The notes: generated by a model not told the origin, from the letters alone. Numbered from the stretch's first letter, positions 43,881 through 55,654 are shown. The stretch: 64,000 nt of DNA from Cydia pomonella (GCF_033807575.1 NC_084704.1:31163968-31227967); one strand, 5' to 3'. A program made the numbers and translations.

Positions 43881-44637
43881 GGCCTAATTTCAACCCAGAG
43901 GGGTTGAAAGGTCAGCTGGCAGTCGTTTCGTAAAAAATAGTGCCTACGCCAAATCTTCAGATTAGTTGTCAAGCGGACCCCAGACTCCCATGAGCCGTGG
44001 CAAAATGCCGAGACAACGCGAGGAGGAAGACACGCGTCCGCTTAATTTGAATTCAACATTTTATAATTTGAGCTGGTTCATTGTCGCAGGTGTAAGATGA
44101 ACCAAGCGAAAAGTCTTTCATTTCTTGTTTAATCATTGCGCTCTAAGTCACAGGCAGCTACGATTTCGTAATAATACCTATACTTTTTTTAAATTAATTT
44201 TTTTTAAAATTTATTTATCAAAAAAAGTTGGTACAATATACATTTACGTAATATTTCGCCAAACATAACAAACATAAACTACACGCACAAAACTTACGTA
44301 CTTGACAAAGTACGCGATTTCGAGGAGCAAAGTAATGAGGTCACTCACGCTACGAGCTGAAAACACGCCTGCCTGCCACTACCACCACCACTACGCCACC
44401 ACGTGGCTAGTGGCTAGTGGGCTAGTGGGTAGCTACCACTACGTGGCTAGTGTTTTCACGTGCCCTCAATGTGCGCGACTACATCAGCCAACTTCGCACG
44501 AGCGCCGAACTAACTAGGATTCGAAGTGGTCGCCATGGCAGAAATCGGCCGGAAGGATCATCATCGTCACTATCTGACGTAAAATAAACTACATGAATAA
44601 AATTTAGTAATAATTGATCCAATAATCTATTGTTTTT
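43881..44637. other. Unassigned stretch with short GTGGCTAGTG repeats
   Basis: 44398-44455 has several near-copies of GTGGCTAGTG and TACCACTACG. No gene. Confidence 0.45.
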
Positions 44638-44790
44638 AGGGTTCCGTACCAAAAAGGTACCAAAGGAACCCTTATGTTGCGACTCCGTCCGTCTGTCTGT
44701 CTGTCTGTCTGTCACATCGCTAAATATCTCGAGAACCACTTAAGCTACCTATCGATTTGAATTCGGAATGTTATGAACAACGCTAATCCG
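44638..44790 (+). repeat. AGGGTTCC-family element, copy 3 (partial)
   Basis: TAGGGTTCCGTACCAAAAAG folds back to GGTACCAAAGGAACCCTTAT, then (GTCT)n and CATCGCTAAATATCTCGAGA. It is close to the copy at 60612 over the CACATCGCTAA block. Confidence 0.75.
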
Positions 44791-44833
44791 GACATATTTT
44801 ATATTGTTCTGTCATCTATCTACATCTTGTACA

Positions 44834-45021
44834 AGTATATAACGTAGTATTGACGACATTTACAATAGCATATCTACAACAGTTTCAACAATTACCGTTT
44901 GGTACTTAGTAGGAGGGTATACTATTTAGTATATAACGTAGTATTGACGACATTTACAATAGCATATCTACAACAGTTTCAACAATTACCGTTTGGTACT
45001 TAGTAGGAGGGTATACTATTT
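44834..45021. repeat. Perfect 94-bp tandem duplication
   Basis: 44834-44927 and 44928-45021 are identical as far as I compared them (AGTATATAACGTAGTATTGA ... GAGGGTATACTATTT). Confidence 0.95.
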
Positions 45022-45206
45022 CCAACGGTTGAACATGAAATCCTATCTAACTAAATTGTCAATTGTAATTTAATCTAAACTACATCACACATTGCCTCTA
45101 AATACTTGTAGTGTATCCAATGTATACACTCATCCACATCCACATAGTAATGTTATTTAATATGATTGAAATTTGGGATGGGCCGAATATAATCAGCACA
45201 AATGAA
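45022..45206. other. Unassigned spacer
   Basis: Nothing recognised. Confidence 0.4.
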
Positions 45207-45680
45207 AATCAGACCAAGCTTAGTTGGCAGCGATTTTGATAGTTAGTTGGCCGAGATGGTGCAAGTGTTAAGTAAACGTCATAACATATCATCAACATAG
45301 TCATTAAGTCATAGTCCTAACTCAATGGCCATAAAAATATTCAATAAAATCAGTAACGAAATAAATAACACAAAGTCTGACAAAACATTATTTAAAAAAC
45401 TAAAAGATCATCTCATTAAACATGCACATTATACATTAAATGATTTTGTTAAACACCAATAATTGCAATTTAAGAAAAAACTCGATCTCCTCTTGAATAA
45501 ACTGTTTGCTGCGCCCTGCAGGGTGTCATGTTGTATACAATTCTATGTTCTAGGTTAAGATACAATGTGATATACAATAAAGATTATGAGTAATTTCATA
45601 GAAGTTTGACGTATAAAATAACATGTGCACTGTCTGAGCTATCAAAACCGCTGCCAACTTAGCTTGGTTTGACTCTATCC
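45207..45680. repeat. TIR element (AAGCTTAGTTGGCAGCG type) carrying a LINE tail
   Basis: ACCAAGCTTAGTTGGCAGCG near 45213 is inverted near 45670 (CCGCTGCCAACTTAGCTTGG). ATTTTGATAG, GTGCAAGTGTTA and AACGTCA continue the inverted match for about 80 nt. The interior is mostly the LINE fragment at 45305-45595. I recall this terminus as common in Lepidoptera. Confidence 0.75.
45305..45595 (+). pseudogene. LINE C-terminal remnant and 3' tail
   Basis: From 45324 the frame reads NSMAIKIFNKISNEIN...LFKKLKDHLIKHAHYTLNDFVKH, then a stop. This matches the style of the C-terminal FKKKLK..LL segment of CR1/jockey LINE proteins. The UTR follows, ending ATACAATAAAGATTATGAG. Only the last 50 codons or so survive. 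Confidence 0.6.
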
Positions 45681-45850
45681 TAGTCGGTGTGACCCTGCCT
45701 ACGAGGGTAAGGACCGGGATTCGAACCCGGGACCTCCTGCTAGTAAATGCAAGGCAATAACTGGTAGTAGTGCCCACAACATAAGCCTTATCGAGCTTAC
45801 TGTGAGACTAGGTTGTTTTGTGTGAAAAAATCCTAATATATAAGAACAAT
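45660..45850 (+). repeat. tRNA-headed SINE (family B), copy 2, internally deleted
   Basis: TGACCCTGCCTACGAGGGTA and GGGATTCGAACCCGGG (B box), then directly CACAACATAAGCCTTATCGA and GCTTACTGTGAGACTAG of the 3' body. The middle (the CCTGAGTCATGG block) is missing. Confidence 0.7.
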
Positions 45851-47152
45851 ATTTACATAATATATTATTACTAACGGAATGCATCCAGCTTTGTTATTAC
45901 TCAAGTTGTACTCGAGTCGTAACTACAAATTATGAACAACAAAACTTATAGAAAAATATGGCTTAGAATTGTGTTTAAAATGGACATAACTACGGCATTG
46001 TCTTTCTCATGTGCTTCCCGGAGAGAAAATCGCGTTAAAGTTAACATTGGGGAGGTTATCACGTTCTGGGTGGGGTTTAAACATACCCCTACTGTATAAA
46101 TAATACACAAGGAGCTCACAGACGCGAATATCTCACTCAGGCCGATGTTTAACATATAAATTGCTATCAATTTTTTTAGATATATTTGCGGGTGTTCGCC
46201 CGAGATAAGAATACGGTGGGTCTTTTATTGGCTAAAATGTGGAGTGATATCCGGTCGGGTAGTCATCAAGGTCTTTCTGGAAATATGGTAAATTATACTA
46301 GAGAATTGAAAAAGGGAAAAAATTGATTTGAAATTCAATAGCAAAATGAGAGTCGTCATTAACTGAGTCAGTCGAGACTCCTAACTCTTAACCCTTATGA
46401 TAATGTATATGTACCTATGGAAAGGCGGTATCGGAGCGGTCGAGTTTCGTCTTCATCCATCGGCAATACCTACAGACACCGAGTTACGCGATATTGAATA
46501 AGTACTTATTGGCATTGCGTGGGAACAAAGGGTCATGATGAATTGTTGTTTTATAAATATTGAGTATTCATAAGCTTTATATTTATGGTAAAAACTCTCA
46601 CAATATAATCGGAACACATACGGAAAAATGATGCATCGTACTAAATCGAGCGTTTTAAAACAATGAAGGAATATCTATGAGAATTTTGATTGCCGTATCC
46701 TCGGAACATAATGTAAAGATCTGACTACCTAACAAAAATAACAAACCGAAACGATACCTAAGTATGCTTATTTTCAATTACTCGCAGGCCTGGTTTTTAG
46801 GGTTCCGGACGAATGTATTTTTCAACAGTTGAAATATGTCACCGTTAAGGAAATATGTGAAATGTTTCAGAAATTTCCCATCGCTATTAAGGAGACATTT
46901 ATTATAATTTTTTGGTACAAAATGCTTTTTACTCTTCAAAATAATATTTTTACCATAGGCCACGTATTTATTAAATTTATTACAATACGTATAAATTAAA
47001 TTTATATTCTTTATGATTTGCATGCCAATTACGTGGCTGAATACACTGTTCTTTGAAATGTATTTGACAACATCCACTTAACTGTATTCTAGCAAGTAAA
47101 TGATTTGATTTGATATTTGGTATTTATCAACACACCGTCTTACAAGTTCAAG
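45851..47152. other. Unassigned stretch
   Basis: TTTTTAGGGTTCCGGAC at about 46794 is a trace of the AGGGTTCC family. Open frames at 45946-46170 and 46778-47077 (minus) are unrecognised. Confidence 0.4.
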
Positions 47153-47232
47153 CGGTATCATGGTCGCATTTTTATCACTTGTCATGCCATACGTCACTTT
47201 CGCACTTACTTATAAAAAGCCGACCATATTAC
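47153..47232. repeat. MITE (TCGCATTTTTAT family), copy 2
   Basis: TCATGGTCGCATTTTTATCA, CTTGTCATGCCATACGTCAC, TTTCGCACTTACTTATAAAA, AGCCGACCAT. Confidence 0.75.
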
Positions 47233-47325
47233 CCTGCAGATCATGCTTTGCTGTTTACGCTATAACTAAGTATAACAAATTGTTCAAGGCGTATAGTGCA
47301 ATTAGTCGTCGTTGTAATTGGCAAC

Positions 47326-47463
47326 AACACAACCAGGCCCGGATTTAGTGACCTTGAGCCCTTATGCAGTTGCAATTTAGGGGGCCTCCTTCTCCATTTT
47401 TAAACTATCGCTAGGATGCGTGGGCCTTGTGGGCCTAGGCGGAAATCCGGCCCTGGACACAAC
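47326..47463. repeat. hAT-type MITE (CAGGCCCGGATTT) with 8-bp target duplication
   Basis: Element 47334-47455, 122 bp. CAGGCCCGGATTT at the left is inverted at the right as GGAAATCCGGCCCTG. Flanks are AACACAAC (47326-47333) and GACACAAC (47456-47463), 7 of 8 the same. Confidence 0.8.
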
Positions 47464-47562
47464 TCGTAAAAAAAGGACGCTTCGTTTATCTACCTTCACT
47501 AACACTTAACTGACCATTTGTAGACTTACTGCGACGAGATAAGGTCTAAAAATGTCTGTTCT

Positions 47563-47695
47563 GAGGGCCTAGCCAAAATTCCAATCATTTGCGCGGACAC
47601 GGTAATATCTCTATCACTTCCATATTAGTGCGACCTCGAAACATTAGCGTTTCCGTCGCTACGGCGCAAACGATTGGCATCTTGGCTAAGCGCTC
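47563..47695. repeat. MITE with TAGCCAA termini, copy 2
   Basis: GAGGGCCTAGCCAAAATTCC at the left; TTGGCATCTTGGCTAAGCGC at the right is its inverted counterpart. Inner AATCATTTGCGC and GCGCAAACGATT pair as well. Copy 1 is at 2725-2869. Confidence 0.75.
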
Positions 47696-47705
47696 TGTTA
47701 TGGAT

Positions 47706-47960
47706 TGACGACCGGTCTGGCCTAGTGGGTAGTGACTCTGCCTGTGAAGCCGATGGTTCTGGGTTCAATTCCCGGTAAGTGTATTTGTTTGTATGATGAG
47801 CTATTTGTTCCTGAGTCATGGATTCTTTCTATTTTTTTCAGTATTTGTATATTAATATATCGTTTTCCGAGTACCCACAACACAAGCCTTCTTGAGCTTA
47901 CCGTGGGACTTAGTCAATTTGTGTAAGAATGTCCTTATAATATTTATTTATTTATGTTAC
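47706..47960 (+). repeat. tRNA-headed SINE (family B), copy 3
   Basis: GGTCTGGCCTAGTGGGTAGT (A box), GGGTTCAATTCCCGGTAAG (B box), TGTTCCTGAGTCATGG, CACAACACAAGCCTTCTTGA, TTACCGTGGGACTTAGTC, then a TTTATTTATTTAT tail. Confidence 0.85.
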
Positions 47961-48574
47961 TATTGTTAATACACCGTAATACAAGTTTAGATTGCGCTCC
48001 ACCACGGAGCGCGGTACACAGTGGCCCCGTGTATTCGAGCCATAGGTATGGGTATGACAGATCGCTTGAGGCATATAGTGCGGCCTCACGTTAAACACCC
48101 GATTACTCCAGTTTGATGGATTGAAGGGTAATGGCAGAGTGCTTCGGCTAATGGACGAATGGCTTAAAGCGAAAGATCGGGTAAGATGAATTATATATAG
48201 ACTTTATCGTTCTCAGGCGTAATAAAAAATGTACGTAGATACCTTTTTCCTTTTTCCTTTCTATGTGTTCCAACTTAAACACCTGACTTAACGTCACTTC
48301 ACGTTAGCTAGGAATGCTAAGCATGTTTATGTAAGTATATTTGAAAAAGAGCGGGTATTTTTTATGAACTAACAGTCATTTAAATTCAGTATTTCTAAGA
48401 GCTATTCATGAATGTACCCTATGCAACTTTTAATTTTTGGGCTTTATAAAAATGGAAAATAGTAGTTACATATTATACTCTTACAAAATGTTGCCAACGC
48501 AATATTTCTTCGTTAAATAATAACGGATGCAGAATGAAAAGACAACTGCTTACTCTAACTGATTATTATCTACA
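47961..48574. other. Unassigned stretch
   Basis: No supported gene. Confidence 0.4.
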
Positions 48575-49220
48575 TCCTTATTTATTTATTTATTTATTTA
48601 TGTTCAGGAGAACCAACAGCTTTAAACTTACAATAGGACAACAAGATTAATACAGAGAGCCAATTACAGGAACTCACAAGTAATTACAAAGTATATAAAA
48701 AAATGCTAACACTGACGCACACACACATGCGTACAAAGTGAGAAAAAATAAAAAAAAACAAAAACACAATTGAAAATGAAAATACATAGAAGCCATTAAA
48801 ATAGACCCTAGGTTCGGAAACACTTAGTTCATTAGCGCCCAGAATAATTGAGGTCTCAAAGTTCGAAGGAAAAAAGAACATACAGTAAAATATATCAGAT
48901 GTTAATGCTGATAAAGCATATTTTAAAGTTCATATCGAGGCGCTAATGCACTAGGTTGATGAATAAAATGCATTTAATCGCCTAATGAAAACTTAATAAA
49001 GTAACAAAAACAAAAAAAAAAACAGTATACATATAATAATACAGAGAAAGAAAGCTCACATAAAACACCGCTCAACCAGACTATGCCTCACATTAGGAAC
49101 TTTACAATTGAATATGTCAATATCAAGTTCCTTCGACAACTCATTTAGCTTACGACTCGCGCGAACCAGCGTTATAAAGCGGCAAGTGTACACAATTGTG
49201 CCTTTCCATTACAGAAGGGT
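48575..49220 (-). pseudogene. LINE remnant: C-terminal codons, 3' UTR and (TAAA)n tail
   Basis: The minus strand from about 49215 reads ASRKLNELSKELDIDIF and a little more, in the style of the C-terminal LDIF segment of jockey/CR1 LINE proteins. It then has a UTR ending GCTGTTGGTTCTCCTGAAC and an ATAAATAAATAAATAA tail at 48580-48601. No upstream reverse transcriptase is left. Confidence 0.6.
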
Positions 49221-49849
49221 CCTTATGCTTCATGTGCTATAACGTTTTCATCTGAAATATTAATATAAATTCTGATGAAAAACCACAATTTATTGTGTAA
49301 CCTGTTCTCTGAATAGTTCAAAACGTTCTATCTATAATATATACCTGTCTACCTTCAACACGTGTAAGTTATGAAAACATTTACAAATTAAAGTGTTATT
49401 TGAGCTAACAACAACAATACAACTATTCCTGCAAATATGGTAAAATATGTTTTCGGCGTAAAACATCACAAATACGGCCTCAATCTTTTTGATATCTGTT
49501 TATTGTCTCGTGTTCTGATATTATCAGGTTTCAGCAAGCTCCGTAATGTCAAAACAAATGTGTAGGCTCACATAATTTTTGGGAGCACGTTTCTTCGACA
49601 TTGAATCTGTGATATTTTTCTCCCTTGCCTCGAACAGGGTATCTTATCGCAACTGAGCTGACAAGTATCGAAGGAAGATCAATTTTGTGTTTTTAGGCTA
49701 GCAAAATGAAACAGTTAGTAACTTGTATCCTATTTAAGTAGGTGAAAAAGCAGCCCATCTTGTCAACTTTTCACTTTATGTTAAGAATTAAACATGCTCG
49801 GAAATTTAAGTTTAACTTCTCGACCAAAACGCAATTCAGAGTAAGGGAA
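49221..49849. other. Unassigned stretch
   Basis: No supported feature. Confidence 0.4.
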
Positions 49850-50560
49850 AATCCCATAACGCCGGACGGTACCTTGTGCCGGACACACGTTCTATCTCGG
49901 TAACATCGTGAGCAATTCTAGGATATAAGTGAGAAACGCGGGAGATGAACCAATGTCGAGACACGGGATACGCATTGCTTGTGACGCACGCAGCGATTGT
50001 AGGAGCGTTTCTTTAGTCTTTCTGTATCGAAGGCGCTGCGTTGCATAAGATTCGGGTGAATGTTTCGGCCAATTTTTGTGTTTATCTAGATGTTTTAACG
50101 CAGCATCTTACGTATGTGACAAAACTCGCGAACGCGAAGTGAAATTTTCGTATTTTTTTTAAATGTTCAGAATGGTGGAAATGTCAACAAAAGACTTAAA
50201 TGTCAGTAATGTTTGTGGCACTTAAGACCATTGTGAGTTCGTTGTGATAATGAACGAATCAAGATTTTTTTTAAATAGGAATAAAGTCGATTTCTCTCTA
50301 GCGTCAAACTATAGAACCCTTTCGAATTTTCCTACTATCACGTGTCGAATCCGCGCGCACGTATATTACAGACGCACCCACGTCGGACATGACCGCCGCG
50401 GCGCTTCACTTCGCGTTCGCGCCAAAATCGCTCACTTAGGAGACTTATGAAAATATCAACGGTTTGTATCTTCCTCGCTGTGGTGTGCCGCTTCGCATTC
50501 GCGGTAAATTCGCTCGACCCCCGCATTGTTCACCTACGTAAGACGCAGCGTTATAAAATC
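49850..50560. promoter_or_regulatory. CpG-rich region, possible promoter/5' end of a host gene
   Basis: CpG density is visibly higher than in the flanks (GCGAACGCGAAGTG, GCGCGCACG, GACCGCCGCGGCGC). CGCGAACGCGAAGTG at about 50127 is inverted at about 50407. CTTCACTTCGCGTTCGCG and CGCTTCGCATTCGCGG are degenerate direct repeats upstream of and inside the small coding candidate at 50447. No TATA or initiator could be fixed. Confidence 0.35.
50447..50537 (+). CDS. Candidate first exon of a secreted protein (signal peptide)
   Basis: From ATG 50447 the frame reads MKISTVCIFLAVVC, then RFAFA-VNSLDPRIVHL. This is a short charged start, a hydrophobic core of about 12 residues and an AFA-V cleavage-like site: a good eukaryotic signal peptide. 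After 91 nt the sequence meets GTAAGA, a plausible splice donor (exon end 50537, phase 1). Unspliced, the frame continues to TGA at 50624-50626, 59 codons, with a low-complexity Tyr/Asn-rich tail, which argues for splicing. It sits in the CpG-rich block. The mature product is not recognised, and no second exon was found. The start context is weak (C at -3). Confidence 0.35.
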
Positions 50561-50626
50561 ACTATTCACTTAAATTTCGTAGTAAAAAAAGTTTATTATT
50601 ATGTAATAATAAACTCAAATAGTTGA

Positions 50627-53359
50627 GGCACACAATAAATAATTGTAATAATTTCCTGTCTCTCCTCAGTACCGGACACAAAGTAATTCCGTAACGCCGG
50701 ATAGTGAAAATCTTTTATTTTTCGGTTTTATTTTATACCTACGATGTTTCAGATAGTAAATCAGGCAACGAAATTTAAAAGGGTAGTAAAAATAGTTCCG
50801 AAAAGATGGTGCGAAAGAAGTGAAAATTTGATATATAAAGGAAAGCAAACTAATGATTTAAAAAGTAGGTACAGTATAAGTTTAAAAAGAAGGAAAAACA
50901 GCAGACCTTAATTAAAGCATCTCTTAGTATGTTTAGACTATGACAAAGACTGGATACAGTGCTCCAGTTGCCATGGGTTGGCGTACGAAACCTATGCTTG
51001 ACATAACATAATGTTTAGAAGCTTATATTTGTGATCGGCGTCAGATGTTTTTAAACCGTCCGGCGCTAGGAGTTCGAAATGTAGTCCGTCCGGTACCAGG
51101 TGCCTCTTGCAAATACTGAAATTTATTTCACAAAAGCTTACTCTTCATATTTGAATTAGTTTATATAGAAATTGCATTTGTTATTCTAAAGTTTGTTGAC
51201 TAATGTAATTCATAAATAAATATATATTTTACCAAATACTTTCTTTTATATTCTTTTAAAAGCCTTAGGTGTCCGCCACTGTGAGACTTCTTTCTGATTT
51301 GATTAGGATTGATGCTTTTTTAACCAAATTTTTTGCCATTCATAATAATCTAATTACCACCAACTATTTCATATATTTTACTTAGCAAAGTCACTACACT
51401 GATCATATCATCATATCGAGCGTCATATGAAGAAGTTATTTGCAGTTAGTACCATAGTTATATCAGATTTAAAATTTTATCGCGCGAGAGTCCACAGATA
51501 TTATATCATACAAGAGATATATATCTGAGAAGTAGACTCCAGACTCAGTGAGTCCAGTAAGCAGCTCATATTAAGGCTCCATGACATTTCTTATATTTTT
51601 TTACAACTGTACCATTGCTGGGCAAAAACTCGGGCCATTTCGAACTTACACTAAAATCAGAACGATAATTATCAGTATGATGTCATTTAGTTATCGTGCG
51701 ACTCGCTCGCGTCAATACATGTACGGAAAAGTACGAGCGAAATACACGATAAGTTGATAACTGAATGACATTATTTAGATGTTGTTTTGATGTCAGTGTA
51801 CGCTACAGCCAAAAAACGCCCCAAGTGTACCGATTGACAGGAAAACGTTGAATCAGGGTAACGTGAGCCGTTATGGAGAATTTTCCGGGACGAAAATATC
51901 TTCCAGCTGATAATAATGAAAAATACATAAAAACGCGTATTTTTTGAGTAAGTTGTGATATTTATATTGCATTATAAAGAAGAAATGTTCCGATTATGTA
52001 TGGAATAAAATATCCAGCAAATGGCTCCCACGGTTCTGGTCACGGCTCAGACCGTTACATATATGTGAATAGCTAAAAGTTTCAAAAAGTTGCCACATAC
52101 ACGAAAAAAATGCAATATTTTGAAAAGTCAAAATCTGGCACCAAAACATTTACGAGTAGTAAGAATACATTTATATTTGCCCTAATGGTTGACTAGTCAG
52201 CCTATTATAGGTACTATATTTACTGATAAAGATTAAATCATAAAAACAAATAATAATTACGAAAACTAAATTACGGAAACGGCACGTCGCTCGCATCTTA
52301 CATCTATGAAAAAGTCTAAGTGTAGCCTGGCGCCAGGTGATGCTTGAGTGCTGAGCATTCGTTCACATAGATAACACAAATGATCGGTAACACTTTCTAT
52401 ATAACCCCAATGCACATTACATAATTACCATTAGGTGCTCTCAATAAATGACTCTTAGGACAAACGCTATTTGAACGTCATTCAGAGACCATGAATCAAT
52501 CTTAAAATTGATTAAATGGACCTAAGAAACGTTAAACATAAAATGTGTATCATGTCTAACTTGAGGCATTTTGGGTTTTTCCAGCTGTTATGTACCACCA
52601 AGTTATAACACTTATAACCTCTGGTAACAGCTAGAGTTTTTGTTTAGGTATCACCTCAACCACTGTACGTTATTTTTTTCTCAGTTGTTGTTATTCAATG
52701 GGCTATTTGGATTTACAACGCTCAGTGGGAATAATATCTATCCAATATCAATAACTCACGCTTATTTCAAATGTCTGTGGCGACATCTTATCCTCCGTAT
52801 CGAATAGTATAAAGTATTTGACGCGAACATATAGTAAGTATTGTAAAACCATAATCACGTTTTAAAATTGTGGAGCTTGGGTAGTTTTACTGTATATGAG
52901 TCTGACACCAAGATCTATGGATGCCACGGTCAAAGTCATCATGCGAATTGCAATTTAGCTTCAATAGTTCGGTTGGCCGAGCTCCGGCGCTCGTTACGGT
53001 CTACAAATTGCTGCACTAATATGATTACTCCTTCGTACTGCGGGGTTAGTTAAAAAGCTATAGGGCCTAGTGCATACGATAAACTGAGCCTAAGAAATAG
53101 GTTACTTTCGACTAGAAACTTTTTTGTGGCACTCTTTTATTGCTGACTTCATATACATGTCTATGAAGTATTTCTCAAGACTTTTCTAATGAGCCTAAAT
53201 TCGATATATATTCTATTGGCTACCTTCTGACTGCATTTTTTGTACATTTTCATTGGAAGTATTCCAAATTCGAACTGAAACACATACCAGATAGTAGTTC
53301 AATTTTAAGTTACAAGATTTGAAGCACACGTATACATAGTATACTCGTATGTATACAGT
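50627..53359. other. Unassigned non-coding stretch
   Basis: CCGGA-type words recur near 50680-50700 and 51057-51100. A small inverted pair AGCTGTTATGTACCA / TGGTAACAGCT lies at 52584-52635. No gene recognised. Confidence 0.4.
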
Positions 53360-53600
53360 GTGAATTTTTGATATAACCGCAAACTAAAACTAGACGTAGG
53401 TTTTACTGTTATAAAACGATTCTGAAAGATTCTTTTGATTTTATAACTATCAGTCACTACCAGAGCATAATATCTTTAAAAAAAAATCGCGCCGGAAATT
53501 TATTTCATACATCATAGTCATTAGTGACAGTTGTGACGTCGCGTCATTAAATACGACGTTTTGGATTAAAACATTGCTTGCTGAATTATTTTCTCTAAAG
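53360..53600 (-). repeat. Unnamed repeat family R, copy 2
   Basis: Reverse complement of 3730-4020: TTTTTGATATAACCGCAAAC, AACTAGACGT, TATAAAACGATTCTGAAAGA and GTGACAGTTGTGACGTCGC. Identity is high over these blocks with indels between. Confidence 0.7.
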
Positions 53601-55654
53601 CCCCTAGAGAAAGGGCTTAAGATTCGTATTGTGATCCAAAAAAGCGCTACGCATTTTTTAAAATCCGTTTTCTGAAATGAATTAATTTTGCGCGGGATTT
53701 GACCGCGTGGGGATTCAGTCTAGGTAATTCCCCATCCTATATCAAAGGGATAGAAGGCATGGGATAGATTTCCGAAACCAAAATAACAATTTTGTCTGTC
53801 GCTAGGAATTTAAAAACGGATAGTTCCAAAATCGGTTTCCTAGAAATCATACGGCGAATAACACACGACCTTTCTGAAAAAAAAAAACAGTATAAACTCG
53901 AAATTGCTTGTATCCTCGGCATGACCACGCAAAGCAGCCATAAGAGCCTTTGAAATACCAGTTTCAATATCGAATTTGTTACGTGAGGATACAGTAAAGA
54001 ATTAATTGACTGAGCTTTCCAATAGCTTTTACGTCTGCCATGAATAGTGTGGCAGCGGTTGGTGAGGAACTGAAGCGTTGAGTCAAGTATATTTTCACTT
54101 ATTGCACGGATGCAGCCATGCAAAATAGAATCGATTATTATAATACTCATTGTGTGCCCATTTCAATAACAGTTTTCAGAAAATATGTTGTATTTAAAAC
54201 TAATCGCCATTTAGCTAATAGGAGTACATTAATGCACACCAGGCTTATAAGCTAGCGGGGTGGAAAATGAACACTTTTATTGCAATACACAAATGCACGA
54301 TTTTATGATCCGAGTCTAAGTAGTATTTATGAAAATTACCTTTACAATAAACCGTACCTATATAGGTACCCAGTTAGACCTTACAGTAGTCAGTTAGAAA
54401 TGAAAATAATATTATCTGTTTATATAAATAGTACTTACAAAATGTATACTATTGTTCGTGAAAATTGGTTTAGTCTGATTATGATAGATAAATGTGTATT
54501 GTCATAAACTATATTGAATTTACCTAATGTTAATATGATTACAAATCGAACTATCAAATATTATAATTAATGATAAATATAATATTTTAATTCTCTTCAA
54601 TTTTTTAAAATGGTTTATACCGAGGCGGAGTGGTTTTTCATGTTTTCCACTTCTTTGAATCGTATAAGCTATTCGCTATGTGCACGACTTTCACGCAACG
54701 CAACGTAGCGTTTCAACTATAACTATCAATACATGTTGGTAGTTATAGTTATAAGTAATTCATTAGCATTTTTATCATCGAGTCTCTCTGTTGTCGCGTT
54801 TCTTTTAAAATTACAAATTTAATAATTCATCGTTCAGTTTGCAGTTAGGCAATCATATACCTATATCTTCAATCATCCAAGTAGGTACTTTTTATTGATT
54901 ACCAATAATAAATCATATTGCACCTTCTCTTTTACGTGTGAAGTATTTAAAACGCCGACTCTCCCGCACCGTCGGCCAATCTAAGGATCGGACTAAATTA
55001 AGTGATAGAGGTCTACATATATGCATAGTAAAAGCTATTGCCAATTTTCATCTAGTTTTGTGAAAATGTACTGTCTAAAACCAGCACCTAGTTGGATATT
55101 CGATATCTAGATTTCGGACTGAAAACAATAGGTTAATAAGGTACGGTACGATTAGACAACATGAAAATTCTGTTATGGCATTCATTCTTAAAACAATAAC
55201 TATGTTCATTGTACGTGTACGTGTACAGCTTCCAGGAAGAACCAAATGATTCGTTTTCTTTTATCTATTTTTTACTTATTATACCTACTAAGCTACGCTC
55301 ATAGCACTTCGTCGACATCATGGTTTTCCTCGTAGCAAACTGTAAAAAATATACAAATACAAATAACTCATTGAAAAAGTATTGTACAGAGGTTTTTCTT
55401 AAATACTAAGAATTTTTATTACAGAAAAGTTATTTACAAATACCTGAACAACGATTTCGTGTGTTTCAGATTTTTAAAAGAGAGGGTTTCGTTAACCATG
55501 ACTTCCAAATACTTAATTTTGTCAGTTATAGCTATAGATGGGCATGAACAGAGATTATTTGATTTGTAATATGCTTCGTGGTTGTATACTTGGTACATTT
55601 AGCTACTAAGCTGATAGGAGCCGTGTGTATGTCTTAAATCTGCGGTGGTTGGAT
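53601..55654. other. Unassigned non-coding stretch
   Basis: An open frame at 53737-54150 (minus, 137 codons) has no recognisable domain. A hairpin-like pair AACTATAACTATCAA / TTGGTAGTTATAGTT lies at 54715-54750. Confidence 0.35.

Noticed and set aside
47706..47780. Possible tRNA gene
   Set aside because: The A- and B-box-like sequences are followed by a SINE body and tail shared with other copies; no full cloverleaf.
53737..54150. 137-codon minus-strand open frame
   Set aside because: No domain or repeat match; the length is possible by chance in 64 kb.
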